A stretch of 64,000 bases of DNA from positions 186,001 to 250,000 of the forward strand of contig JBGCFG010000003.1 of assembly GCA_045106815.1 (NCBI GenBank), read 5' to 3'. Shown here one piece after another: positions 27,099 to 35,973 of this stretch. The translations under genes and the position numbers were made by a program. Source of the DNA: JAUIAI01 sp045106815. GTDB taxonomy: Bacteria > Pseudomonadota > Gammaproteobacteria > Burkholderiales > Burkholderiaceae_E. Each line of letters begins with the position of its first letter. Position 1 is the stretch's first letter. The notes beneath the pieces were generated by a model. The model worked only from the letters and a program-made list of their open reading frames with translations, did no database searches and had not been told where the DNA came from.

Positions 27099-28002
27099 GC
27101 AGATGATGCCAACGGATGAAAGCGCTGCGCCGGATGACACGGTTAGTGTCAAAGAAGGTGAACCGGTAGCCGACGCATCTGCCGAGCCAGTGCTTGATCC
27201 CAAAATCGGGGAACAGCTGGAGCTTAAGGTGTATGGCAAGCTCTACGGCGAACCACTGACCAAACTCCCCAACGATCTATACATCCCGCCCGATGCGCTG
27301 GAAGTTTTTCTCGATGCATTTGAAGGCCCGCTCGATCTGCTGCTCTACATGATCCGCAAGCAGAATTTCAACATCCTCGACATACCGGTTGCGGACGTTA
27401 CCCATCAGTACCTGATTTATATCGACGAAATCCGCAGCCGTAACCTTGAACTGGCAGCTGAATATCTGCTGATGGCAGCGCTCCTGATCGACATCAAGTC
27501 GCGCATGCTTTTGCCCGTGCGAGACGCCGACACAGGCGAAGAGGTAGAGGACCCAAGAGCAGAACTTGCCCGCCGGTTGGTCGAATACGAGCGCATCAAA
27601 TTGGCTGCCCATGAACTCACGTCCATGCCGCAGCAAGGCCGCGACTTTGTGCAGGCTCAGGTATACGTTGAGCAGTCAATTGAAATCGCCCTGCCTGATG
27701 TTCAGCCAGTCGATTTGCGCACAGCGTGGCACGACATTCTGAAAAGAGCGAAGCTGGTTCAACATCACCATATTTCGCGCGAAGCGCTGTCAGTGCGCGA
27801 ATACATGACGAAGGTCCTGCGTCGCCTGCAAGGCAAACGCTTCGTCGAATTTGTCGATCTATTCGGTCATGATGACAACCAGCCTATCGTTGTCGTGACC
27901 TTCCTGGCCCTGCTCGAACTCTCTCGCGAATCGCTTGTTGAGATCACACAGGCTGAAGCGTACGCGCCGATCTATGTCCGCTTGGCCTATCAGCCGAGTT
28001 GA
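27076..28002 (+). CDS. scpA: Segregation and condensation protein A
   Basis: A 308-residue ScpA kleisin. After an acidic N-terminal extension of about 65 residues come the hallmark FEGPLDLLLYMIRKQNFNIL and ADVTHQYLIYIDEI, then LAAEYLLMAALLIDIKSRMLLP; the C-terminal winged helix closes with VTFLALLELSRESLVEITQ. It joins the two SMC heads and binds ScpB. Its partner scpB is far away at 46.8-48.2 kb. It overlaps the DUF3460 gene upstream and murB downstream. Confidence 0.93.
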   Translation: MSTKRAIKQMMPTDESAAPDDTVSVKEGEPVADASAEPVLDPKIGEQLELKVYGKLYGEPLTKLPNDLYIPPDALEVFLDAFEGPLDLLLYMIRKQNFNILDIPVADVTHQYLIYIDEIRSRNLELAAEYLLMAALLIDIKSRMLLPVRDADTGEEVEDPRAELARRLVEYERIKLAAHELTSMPQQGRDFVQAQVYVEQSIEIALPDVQPVDLRTAWHDILKRAKLVQHHHISREALSVREYMTKVLRRLQGKRFVEFVDLFGHDDNQPIVVVTFLALLELSRESLVEITQAEAYAPIYVRLAYQPS

Positions 28003-29062
28003 TCCTGCCGATGTTCTGCAGGCCCGGACAGACGTAGACCTGACCGGCCTCAACAGTTTCGGTTGCCCGTGCGTCGCTAGCCAGTTCGTCACCATCAGCA
28101 ATGCACAGCCTGGCACACTGCAGGCTGTCGCGCACTGGTTGCGCGACAAGCCTGACGCACTGATACTCGGTGGTGGCAGTAACTTGCTCATGGCGGCACC
28201 TCGACTCAATGCGGTCGCTCACCTGGGCATCGTGGGGAGGCAGCACTTGCCCGCATCCTCAAATCCAGCCGATAGCCAACAGCATGACGTACTGGTCAGA
28301 GCCGGGGCAGCAGAAATCTGGCATCCGTTTGTGCAATGGACGCTCGCGCAAGGTTGGTACGGGCTGGAAAATCTGTCATTGATTCCCGGAACGGTCGGGG
28401 CCGCACCCGTGCAAAATATTGGTGCCTATGGCGTCGAACTCGACTGCCTGATTGACGGCGTAGAAGCATTCGACCGGCTCAGCGGCAAGCCCGTGCTTCT
28501 AACACCTGCTGAATGCGGTTTCGCGTATCGAGACAGCGCCTTCAAGCAGGCACCAGATCGCTGGCTGATTACGGCGGTCAGATTCCGCTTATCGACCAAG
28601 CCGAAGCTCATGCTTGACTACGGACAGATACGCGATGAGCTAGCCGCGCAGAAAGTTTTGTCACCACAGCCAGCCGATGTCGCGCGGGCGGTCATTAAGA
28701 TCCGAAAACGCAAGCTGCCTGACCCGACGGTCCTTGGCAATGCAGGCAGCTTTTTCAAGAACCCGATTATCGATGCGCGCGAAGCGACTCAACTGCAGGC
28801 AAGATATCCCACCATGCCCCTCTACCCGGCCACAACGGGCAAAAAAAAGGTCGCTGCAGGCTGGCTCATCGAACAATGCGGCTTTAAAGGTAAGCGGCTT
28901 GGAGACGCCGGCGTTCACGAAGCGCATGCGCTGGTACTTGTGAATCATGGTCAGGCAAGTGGCCGTGAAATCCTGGCACTGGCACACATGATTGTCTCAG
29001 CTGTTAGCCAGGCCTTTGGAATTGAGCTGGAGCCGGAACCTCGCGTTATTGAACACGCCTGA
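27974..29062 (+). CDS. murB: UDP-N-acetylenolpyruvoylglucosamine reductase
   Basis: A 362-residue type I MurB, the FAD enzyme that reduces UDP-GlcNAc-enolpyruvate to UDP-MurNAc in peptidoglycan synthesis. Seen are NSFGCPCVASQFVTI, FAD motif LILGGGSNLL, GLENLSLIPGTVGAAPVQNIGA, FAYRDSAFK, and the serine acid NAGSFFKNP. The C-terminal LIEQCGFKGKRLGDAGVHEAHALVLVN is typical. ATG 27974 overlaps the scpA end by 29 bases. The 3' end overlaps the convergent yaaA gene by 17 bases. Confidence 0.94.
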   Translation: MSAWPISRVDPADVLQARTDVDLTGLNSFGCPCVASQFVTISNAQPGTLQAVAHWLRDKPDALILGGGSNLLMAAPRLNAVAHLGIVGRQHLPASSNPADSQQHDVLVRAGAAEIWHPFVQWTLAQGWYGLENLSLIPGTVGAAPVQNIGAYGVELDCLIDGVEAFDRLSGKPVLLTPAECGFAYRDSAFKQAPDRWLITAVRFRLSTKPKLMLDYGQIRDELAAQKVLSPQPADVARAVIKIRKRKLPDPTVLGNAGSFFKNPIIDAREATQLQARYPTMPLYPATTGKKKVAAGWLIEQCGFKGKRLGDAGVHEAHALVLVNHGQASGREILALAHMIVSAVSQAFGIELEPEPRVIEHA

Positions 29063-29825
29063 ATACCCAGCGGTGCTCAGTTGAAACCTCTTCAATAAAT
29101 CGGTAGCCGTCGCGATCGAAATTTTTCAGGGACTCGGCACGAGCCAGTTTCTTATCGATCGCATAGCGGGTCATCGCGCCGCGGGCTTTTTTCGCCAAAA
29201 AACTGATTACGCCCCATTGCTTTGCAGTGCCCGGTCTGGGCTCTTCAAAGACCGGTTGCACAATCGGGGCATCAAGCACTTTCTTGTCGATTGATTTGAA
29301 GTATTCGTCGGACGCCAGGTTAACCAGAACCGGCGACTTTTGGGCGGATAGTGTTTCATTCAAAGACTGCGCAATTTGCGCGCCCCAGAATTGATACAGG
29401 TTTGCGCCGCGCCGGGTCTTGAGCTTTGTGCCCATCTCAAGCCGGTAGGCCTGCATGAGATCCAGCGGGCGAAGCAAACCATACAAGCCAGACAAAATCC
29501 GGACCCTATCCTGCGCCCACTTGAGTTTTGCTTCGGTCAGCGTCCCGGCGTCAAGGCCATCGTAGACATCACCGGCGAACGTGAGGACAGCCGGTCGGGC
29601 ATTGGCGGGTTTAAATGGGCGCTCCCACGTCTGAAAGCGACCAGCGTTCAGCGCGCCAAGCTTGTCGCTGATTGACATGAGTTTAGACAGTGACGCTGGC
29701 GATTTGGGCTGCAGCACTTTGATGAGCTTTTGGGCTTCATCCAGCATCTCTGGCTGAGTATGCAACCGCGTGGTGAGCTTTGATTCAAGGTCCAGCGTTT
29801 TCGCTGGCGACAACACAATCAACAT
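29046..29825 (-). CDS. yaaA: Peroxide stress protein YaaA (DUF328)
   Basis: A 259-residue YaaA protein starting MLIVLSPAKTLDLES, the family signature, with ALNAGRFQTW, LTFAGDVYDGLDA, VRILSGLYGLLRPLD, LEMGTKL and LVNLASDEYFKSI. In E. coli YaaA lowers free iron and limits oxidative DNA damage; it binds DNA. It is convergent with murB with overlapping 3' ends. Length normal. Confidence 0.93.
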   Translation of the reverse strand: MLIVLSPAKTLDLESKLTTRLHTQPEMLDEAQKLIKVLQPKSPASLSKLMSISDKLGALNAGRFQTWERPFKPANARPAVLTFAGDVYDGLDAGTLTEAKLKWAQDRVRILSGLYGLLRPLDLMQAYRLEMGTKLKTRRGANLYQFWGAQIAQSLNETLSAQKSPVLVNLASDEYFKSIDKKVLDAPIVQPVFEEPRPGTAKQWGVISFLAKKARGAMTRYAIDKKLARAESLKNFDRDGYRFIEEVSTEHRWVFRRVQ

Positions 29826-29926
29826 ATGGCTAGGGCAACCGGCTCCAGTTAATCAAGCCCGGATGATGCCACAGTCAAACCCAAAACTTACCGACTGCCC
29901 GCTGTCCCACAAGGGTTCCCAAGAGC

Positions 29927-32716
29927 CTATGTCTTGTCGTCCAGGTCCGGTAGATCGAAGCTTAGCGGCGGCATTTCGTCAGCTGCGCTGTCTGCCGACG
30001 AATCGCCCGCGGGCTCCAGGGACAGCTCCGTGTTTTGCGGTGACTCAACAGATTGAGTCGGGGCAGCCTGCTCGGTCGGTTCAGCCACTGGCTCTATGGG
30101 TAAGTCAAAGCTCAGCCCTGCTTCGGCCGCTTCATCAGCGAGCGATAGTGTCGGTTCCGCCGCCGGGGCCACCGCTGGTACTTCGGGTTTGGGTGCGGGT
30201 GCAGGAGCCTCGGCAGCAGAATTCTGCGGGACGGCCGCTGCAGCAGTGGCGCCTGCCGGGGCCGAGCCAGCTGCCGCTGCAGCTGCTGCGACGAGTGCCG
30301 CTTTGCCACCCGAACGCCGTGCTGAGGATCGACGCCCCTTGCTTACATCGAAATTAGAGGCCTTGTTTTCAACCCAGGCCGCAAAGTCGTCATCGCCCAA
30401 CGGCCTGCCAACAAAGTAGCCCTGAGCTTGGTCGCAATTGAGTGTGCGCAAGGCTTCGAGTTGCTCGGTGGTTTCTACTCCTTCAGCCACCACCTCAACA
30501 CCGATGGCATGCCCCAGGTCAATCGAAGACTTCACCACGATGCGGCTGGCCTCATCATTGATCAAGCCGTTGACATATTGACGGTCGATTTTCAGATAAG
30601 ACAGCGGCAGGCTACGCAGTTGCTCAAGTGAGGCGAATCCAGACCCAAAGTCATCGATCGCGATCTTCACGCCCAGGCGCCACAACACGTCCAGATTCTG
30701 TCGAACAATCGGCGATGCATTCACGACTGCCTGCTCGGTCACTTCGAGCGTCAGGGTCGAGCCTCTGAGCTTGTGCGCCCGCAGGCGCTCAACCACATGG
30801 GTTGTGAAGTCGGGGCTACCCAGGTCACGTGGAGACAGATTCACCGCCACGCCAAGAGGCACCCCTTTTTCGACATACTGAGCTGCTTTAGCCAGCGCCG
30901 CATCAATCATCCAATTGGTCAGTTGGGTAATAAATCCGGTCTTTTCTGCAAACGGTACAAATTCCGCCGGGTTCTGAGCACCACGCTCAGGATGTTCCCA
31001 TCGCATGAGCGCCTCTGCCATCAAAACGCCATCTTTTTGCAGATTGATCTTTGGCTGCATGGCAACATGCAGCTCATCGTTTTTAAGCGCTTCGTTTAGC
31101 TCGCCGAGCATGCCTAGTTGGCGTTCACGGTCTTCCTCAAACGAAGGATCAAACAGCGCAATATTGGTCAATTGAGCCTGTGCGTGACTGGCCGCAATAT
31201 CGGCTGAGTACAGCAAACTTCGTGGGTCCATGCCGTGATCAGGGAACATCGCGACACCGATACGTCCATTAGGCAGCACTGTTTGATGTTCGAACTCAAC
31301 CCGTCGCGCCAACACTTCCGATAGTTTGTTGGTCACAATCTCTGTTTGTTCGGCATCGGCCTGCGGCAGAATGATGCCGAATTCATAGGTGGCGAGACGA
31401 GCAATAAAGGCAGAATCAGCAGGCAGCTCAGCATCGCCAGCAGCCTTTTTAAGTGAACGACGAAGTCGATCACCGATCTCGGACAGCATTGAGTCACCAG
31501 CCTTACGGCCCAGTGAATCATTGACCTCTCTCAAACGGTCAACCACAACCGTAATCAGAGCGAGCGAGTCTCCTCGGCTGCGCGCTTTGGTCACAATTTC
31601 GACCAACTCGTTCTCGAACAGAGCACGTGAAGGTAGACCTGTAACCGTATCGCGATGAGCGGTTTGAAACATTTTTGCTTCGCGTTGCTTCAAGCTTTCA
31701 CTCAACAGATTGAAGCTTTCAACAAAACGACCCAACTCGTCGCTCGAGCGCACCTGGACTTGAACATCGTAGCGCCCATTACTGATTTGTCGGGCCGCTT
31801 GCGTCAGATCTGTGAGGGCGCCGGTGAGACGCTGACCGAAGACCAAACCGCCGGCCAATGCGAGTGCAAGCGCTACCGCCGCAATCACGCCCACGGCATA
31901 AAGGAACGACTGAACCTTGTCACCGACAGGTCGAACCGAGGGCAGAATGCCGGTATAAATGTTGCCAGCGTCGGCCTGGTGAACCAGCGACAGCCGAAAC
32001 CGTAGGCCGCCTACTGTCAGGTCACGGGAGCTTTGCACACCCTTCGCTGCGATGGCTCGAACGGCCTCGGTCAGTTCAGCCTGCACACCCGTGTCGATCT
32101 GCGCGCCCAATAGGGTCACAGCGCCGCCTGGCGAAAACTTGTAGAACCCCATTTGGGTGCCGGTGCGCTCGGTCAACGTGCGTGCCAGGTTTTCATCGAT
32201 AGGCGTGGCGACATAAAGCATCTGGCGGCCATCGCCATCATTGAGGCGTACCGACGCAACGATGTGTGCTTCATTTTCGGTGACGACAATATCGGCAGCC
32301 TTGCCAGCATTGAAAGCCCGCAAGCCAAGATTGACTGCCTCTGGAGAGGCCGAGATATCAGACCCAGCTCCCGCTTGCGCAATAACTTGTTCGTCGCTGT
32401 TCATGACCCATGCGCGCGGCACACCCATGGTGAGTGTCATCCGTAACAGCAAGTCTTTAACGCCACCAGCACGAATCTGTGCGGCGTTCACCTGATCATA
32501 GACGGCTGCATGTAGGGTGCCTAGCAACGCATCGCGCTCAAGCTGCCAGGAACTGGACACGCGGTTTTCTATGGCACTTAAGTCTTGCTGATACCCAGCA
32601 GTATTGAGTTCGTCTGCAAGGCGGGTTGATAGCCCATACACGCTGCCCAATGCCGCAATAACCAGCGCGGCCGCGAATAACGCGAGGCGGGTACGAAGAT
32701 TAAACAATCCTGTCAT
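29927..32716 (-). CDS. Membrane c-di-GMP protein with degenerate GGDEF and intact EAL domains
   Basis: A 929-residue protein: TM1 (about 10-29), a periplasmic sensory region, TM2 (about 268-292), HAMP (about 293-345), GGDEF-like domain (about 355-510), EAL domain (about 525-765) and an Ala/Pro-rich acidic tail. The GGDEF site reads ATYEF (RLATYEFGIIL), so cyclase activity is unlikely. The EAL domain keeps EALMRW, NLSPRDLG, EVTEQ, DDFGSG, LKIDR, EGVET and QGYFVG, so phosphodiesterase activity is expected. The tail repeats LSFDLP twice (near 790-795 and just before the end), possibly a docking motif. Signal unknown. Confidence 0.9.
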   Translation of the reverse strand: MTGLFNLRTRLALFAAALVIAALGSVYGLSTRLADELNTAGYQQDLSAIENRVSSSWQLERDALLGTLHAAVYDQVNAAQIRAGGVKDLLLRMTLTMGVPRAWVMNSDEQVIAQAGAGSDISASPEAVNLGLRAFNAGKAADIVVTENEAHIVASVRLNDGDGRQMLYVATPIDENLARTLTERTGTQMGFYKFSPGGAVTLLGAQIDTGVQAELTEAVRAIAAKGVQSSRDLTVGGLRFRLSLVHQADAGNIYTGILPSVRPVGDKVQSFLYAVGVIAAVALALALAGGLVFGQRLTGALTDLTQAARQISNGRYDVQVQVRSSDELGRFVESFNLLSESLKQREAKMFQTAHRDTVTGLPSRALFENELVEIVTKARSRGDSLALITVVVDRLREVNDSLGRKAGDSMLSEIGDRLRRSLKKAAGDAELPADSAFIARLATYEFGIILPQADAEQTEIVTNKLSEVLARRVEFEHQTVLPNGRIGVAMFPDHGMDPRSLLYSADIAASHAQAQLTNIALFDPSFEEDRERQLGMLGELNEALKNDELHVAMQPKINLQKDGVLMAEALMRWEHPERGAQNPAEFVPFAEKTGFITQLTNWMIDAALAKAAQYVEKGVPLGVAVNLSPRDLGSPDFTTHVVERLRAHKLRGSTLTLEVTEQAVVNASPIVRQNLDVLWRLGVKIAIDDFGSGFASLEQLRSLPLSYLKIDRQYVNGLINDEASRIVVKSSIDLGHAIGVEVVAEGVETTEQLEALRTLNCDQAQGYFVGRPLGDDDFAAWVENKASNFDVSKGRRSSARRSGGKAALVAAAAAAAGSAPAGATAAAAVPQNSAAEAPAPAPKPEVPAVAPAAEPTLSLADEAAEAGLSFDLPIEPVAEPTEQAAPTQSVESPQNTELSLEPAGDSSADSAADEMPPLSFDLPDLDDKT

Positions 32717-32898
32717 AGGAATAGGCTCGGGGCTGGGATTTGTCTGATATGACAGTTTCCCTTGGCTGTTGAGCCCGACGAACCGAGTTCAGACAGACGG
32801 CTGACTCGACGCGGCCAGCGGCTTCAACGCCCTCTTACCGGTCAAGCCGCGCCAATATGCCCGCCTAGTTTTGGCTATCTCTGGACCTGGGACCCAAG

Positions 32899-34026
32899 TC
32901 AGGCACTGGCGGCAAGACGCCGTAGTGACTGCATGATGGCGGCGGTGATGTCCGCTGTGCCGGATCCTCCGCCAAAATCAGGTGGGATCAGGCGTCCATC
33001 AGCAAATGCCGCCCTGGTCGCGGAGTCAAGCAGATTTGCTCCTTTGGTGGCAGCCGCGGAGACAATCGGATCAGGCTCGCGAGCTCCCAGCCATTCGAGC
33101 ATCATCGCCGCCGATAGGATGGCAGCGACTGGATTGGCAAGACCGCGGCCCACGATATCAGGCGCACTGCCATGGGCTGGCTGAAACATAGCGTGCTTTA
33201 GGCCGATGTCGGCTGAGGGTGCGAGCCCCATACTGCCGATCAAGCCGGCGCAAAGGTCAGACAAGATGTCCCCAAACTGATTTTCAGTCACGATGACATC
33301 GAAGATCCAGGGCTGCCGAACTAGATTCAGCGACACGGCATCAACGTAGGCACAATCGGTATCAACCGCCTGGCTATCGCCCACCGTACTTAAAAAGACT
33401 TCTCGAAAATACGCCATCGATCCGAACACATTGGCTTTATCGACAAGTGTCAGTCTCGGCTTTGATGCACCCCGGCGAGGGCCGCGCTGACCAGCAAACG
33501 CCAAGGCAAACTCGGTCAGGCGCCGGGTACCCTGTTCACTAATGGCCATGGTGTCATAGGCAACGCCGTCTCGGTATTCGGTCTTGCCGCGGCCATAAAA
33601 AAAACCCTCGGTTTGCTCGCGGATCAAAACCAAATCAATGTCGGCGCTTTGCGCTGCCGCCAGTACCGGCGGCAGGCCTGGCATCGTTATAATTGGGCGC
33701 ACACCGGCGAACAACTCAAACCTGTCGCGAATATCAAGCTGCGGAGAAATCTCCGTGCCGGCGGGCGAGCGCACATCGGGGAGCCCCATGGCACCAAGGA
33801 AAATGGCATCCGCCTGCTCGCAGGCCTTCAGGGTTTCGTCGGGTAAGGGTTCGCCCGTGGCTTGAAAATGTGTGGCACCAGCATCGTAATGCACGAATGA
33901 CAGGTGAAACTCGGGCACGCATTGTTCGAGTTCGACAAGTATCTGCCGCGTGGCACTGACGACCTCCGGACCAATGCCATCACCAGGCAGGCTAGCAACC
34001 GTGAAGGTCTTGGGTGCCGACATCAA
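32899..34026 (-). CDS. Isocitrate/isopropylmalate dehydrogenase family enzyme
   Basis: A 375-residue decarboxylating beta-hydroxyacid dehydrogenase. LPGDGIGPEVV opens the fold; IREQTEGFFYGRG is the substrate loop; LVDKANVF carries the catalytic lysine; ENQFGDILSDLCAGLIGSMGLAPSADIG and PAHGSAPDIVGRGLANP close the metal and NAD site. The loop IREQTEGFFYG differs from LeuB (VRELTGG) and from isocitrate dehydrogenase, so it is probably an NAD enzyme for another hydroxy-diacid such as a tartrate- or malate-like compound. It ends the GntR-controlled set; the start (34026 or 34023) directly abuts the regulator gene. Substrate open. Confidence 0.85.
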   Translation of the reverse strand: MMSAPKTFTVASLPGDGIGPEVVSATRQILVELEQCVPEFHLSFVHYDAGATHFQATGEPLPDETLKACEQADAIFLGAMGLPDVRSPAGTEISPQLDIRDRFELFAGVRPIITMPGLPPVLAAAQSADIDLVLIREQTEGFFYGRGKTEYRDGVAYDTMAISEQGTRRLTEFALAFAGQRGPRRGASKPRLTLVDKANVFGSMAYFREVFLSTVGDSQAVDTDCAYVDAVSLNLVRQPWIFDVIVTENQFGDILSDLCAGLIGSMGLAPSADIGLKHAMFQPAHGSAPDIVGRGLANPVAAILSAAMMLEWLGAREPDPIVSAAATKGANLLDSATRAAFADGRLIPPDFGGGSGTADITAAIMQSLRRLAASA

Positions 34027-34794
34027 TCAAACCTGACCGAGTTGAAACACTTCCAGAATATGCAGCAATTCGCGCATGCCTCGCTCGCGATGGCCGCGAT
34101 GCAGCCGTTCGGCGAGTGCACTGTCACCTGTGACAATCGCATCAATCAATTCGCGGTGCTCGCGGGTTGAAACTTCGGGCAATTGGCGCAAGCGTAGAGT
34201 AACGAGTCGCGCCCGGTGAGCCCGATCCCAAAACCGTAGGACCGTCTCAGTCAGGATCTGATTCCCGCTGAGCAACAGTAACTGAGTGTGGAAGCACTCA
34301 TCTGCCTCAGCCCAGGCCCTTAAGTCTTTATTTGCGAGCGCTGCCTCCATGTCATCACAGGCTAGCTTAAGCGCTGCAACCTTGTCCTCACTGGCATTGG
34401 CCATTGCAGCCATGCCTGCCGCAGCCGCTTCAAGCGCGGTGAGCACCTGATAAATCTCACGCATATCATCGGGCGAGACCGGCAACACCCGCATACCGTG
34501 ACGCGGTACCACCGCAACCAGGCCTTCGTCCTGGAGTCGAAGCAATGCCTCGCGAACCGGCGTGCGGCTCATTTGCAATTGTTCTGCCAACTCCTGCTCG
34601 AGGGCGCTGTAGCCAGGGGTCCATTCGTTATCGAGGATTCGCCGCCTGATCTCAAGATAGGCCTCACCAGATCTCGATTTACCCTTGAGACCAGATTTTT
34701 CAGTTTGTCCCAGCAGGCTCTCGCGCATCGCGCTAAAACCTGCGCGTGCTTGAGCAGAGGCCACTTGTTGCTCGGCGCTTATGCTTTTACCCAT
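34027..34794 (-). CDS. GntR-family (FCD) transcription regulator
   Basis: A 255-residue regulator with an N-terminal winged helix (EAYLEIRRRILDNEWTPG, LAEQLQMSRTPVREALLRL) and a C-terminal FCD domain with the metal-binding set DECFH, REH and GH (D-x3-H...H...H). FCD regulators usually respond to carboxylic or sugar acids. It lies immediately upstream of the dehydrogenase gene. A palindrome with a GTATAC core at the SMP-30 gene start is the likely operator. A 45-residue basic N-terminal extension precedes the HTH. Confidence 0.88.
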   Translation of the reverse strand: MGKSISAEQQVASAQARAGFSAMRESLLGQTEKSGLKGKSRSGEAYLEIRRRILDNEWTPGYSALEQELAEQLQMSRTPVREALLRLQDEGLVAVVPRHGMRVLPVSPDDMREIYQVLTALEAAAAGMAAMANASEDKVAALKLACDDMEAALANKDLRAWAEADECFHTQLLLLSGNQILTETVLRFWDRAHRARLVTLRLRQLPEVSTREHRELIDAIVTGDSALAERLHRGHRERGMRELLHILEVFQLGQV

Positions 34795-34887
34795 TTCTTC
34801 CTCTTACCGATTTTTAGTACTTGTCGATAACCACTTCAACCTGAACTGCAGTGGACTGTCGTGGCCTATTCGTTGCTTGTCTATCGT

Positions 34888-35913
34888 TCAGTCATCAAAG
34901 TGCCAGTGAACCGGGGGCAAGCCGGCAAATGGCAGTCGCAGCTTGCCGATCTGCTCGCCGAGCAAACAACCCAGATAGCCATCATGCAAGTCAGTCCCGC
35001 CAAACGCGAGACTAGAGATATTGCGTAGTCGCTCGCTAAAAATGCCGTCCAACTCCGGGCGCCCCATACTGGCAGCAACCCAGGCCTTCTCAACCGCTTC
35101 AAGGTGAGCCGGATCGGCATCCTCGATCCAAACCGTTTGCTGTCCATTCGGTGCAACGCAGATGAGACGGTTGCTGACGATACTCGTCACCCAGAGGTTG
35201 CCACGCTGATCGAATGCGAGACCGTCTGGAAATGTGCCTGGGCCGAACTCCGCGACAATCGCGCGGTCAGTTAAACTGCCATCCGCCTGCAGCCTGAATC
35301 GAGTCAGGCGTCGAACGAAAGTCTCGTTCACATACAGATACTCGCCCGCAGCATCAATAACGCATTCATTTGTATAGCCCAGGCCATCTGCCACAACGCG
35401 AGCGCCGCGGTCATCAACCAAAACGATAAAGCCGTCATCGCAGTTCGCGTTGTATCCAAGTGAGCGAGGTGACAGGCGCGTACTGACGGTAATCCAGGTG
35501 CGGCCCAGCCGATCCTGCACCACAAAATTACTAGGGGGCAGAACCTCAGAATGGACTTCAGTCAGAAATGGTGTGACTTCGCCAGTTCGAGTGAGCCTGA
35601 AGACGCCGCCTTCGGACTCGCCTAGATCGGCCAGCAGGAAACTGCCGTCTGCACAAAGCGCCACGCCATTAGGCCTCAGTGGGCGCTCCGCGCTAATGCG
35701 CCCCTGATAGAGCCGCTGGCTACCATCGGGCAGCCCGTGTGCAACCCCGCCTCGCCAATCGGCGCTATACCAATGGCCCGCATTCGTACACAGCACGCAC
35801 TCAGGCCGGTTAAGGCCGGTGCCGACAAATTCGATACCGCCCAGTCGCTGGCGTATCCGCTTAGCCGAAGCCTCCTCTTGCCCCGGCTGCGTTGGATCAA
35901 ACTCTTGACGCAT
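34888..35913 (-). CDS. SMP-30/gluconolactonase family lactonase
   Basis: A 341-residue six-bladed beta-propeller of the SMP-30/LRE-like family. LNRPECVLCTNAGHWYSADWRGG carries the first metal-ligand glutamate; RPNGVALCADGSFLLADL, YTNECVIDAAGEYLYVNET and FPDGLAFDQRGNLWVTSI are the repeated blades with the N and D ligands. Such enzymes hydrolyse sugar-acid lactones. It is the first gene of the set with the GntR regulator and the hydroxyacid dehydrogenase, suggesting a sugar-acid route. No signal peptide. The operator candidate overlaps its start codon. Confidence 0.83.
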   Translation of the reverse strand: MRQEFDPTQPGQEEASAKRIRQRLGGIEFVGTGLNRPECVLCTNAGHWYSADWRGGVAHGLPDGSQRLYQGRISAERPLRPNGVALCADGSFLLADLGESEGGVFRLTRTGEVTPFLTEVHSEVLPPSNFVVQDRLGRTWITVSTRLSPRSLGYNANCDDGFIVLVDDRGARVVADGLGYTNECVIDAAGEYLYVNETFVRRLTRFRLQADGSLTDRAIVAEFGPGTFPDGLAFDQRGNLWVTSIVSNRLICVAPNGQQTVWIEDADPAHLEAVEKAWVAASMGRPELDGIFSERLRNISSLAFGGTDLHDGYLGCLLGEQIGKLRLPFAGLPPVHWHFDD

Positions 35914-35938
35914 GCTTTAAAGTATACGTTAAGGCATG
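35911..35938. promoter_or_regulatory. 28-bp near-perfect palindrome, candidate GntR/FCD operator
   Basis: An inverted repeat of CATGC...TTAA...GTATAC...TTAA...GCATG; 24 of 28 positions are symmetric. The GTATAC centre is typical of FCD-type GntR operators such as those of UxuR/ExuR. It overlaps the ATG of the SMP-30 gene (35913) and lies just upstream, so binding would block either transcription start or elongation. The GntR gene lies 1.1 kb downstream in the same direction. Confidence 0.55.
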
Positions 35939-35973
35939 CGCAGAACCAAATGATTCGTCTGAGAATCTGACCG

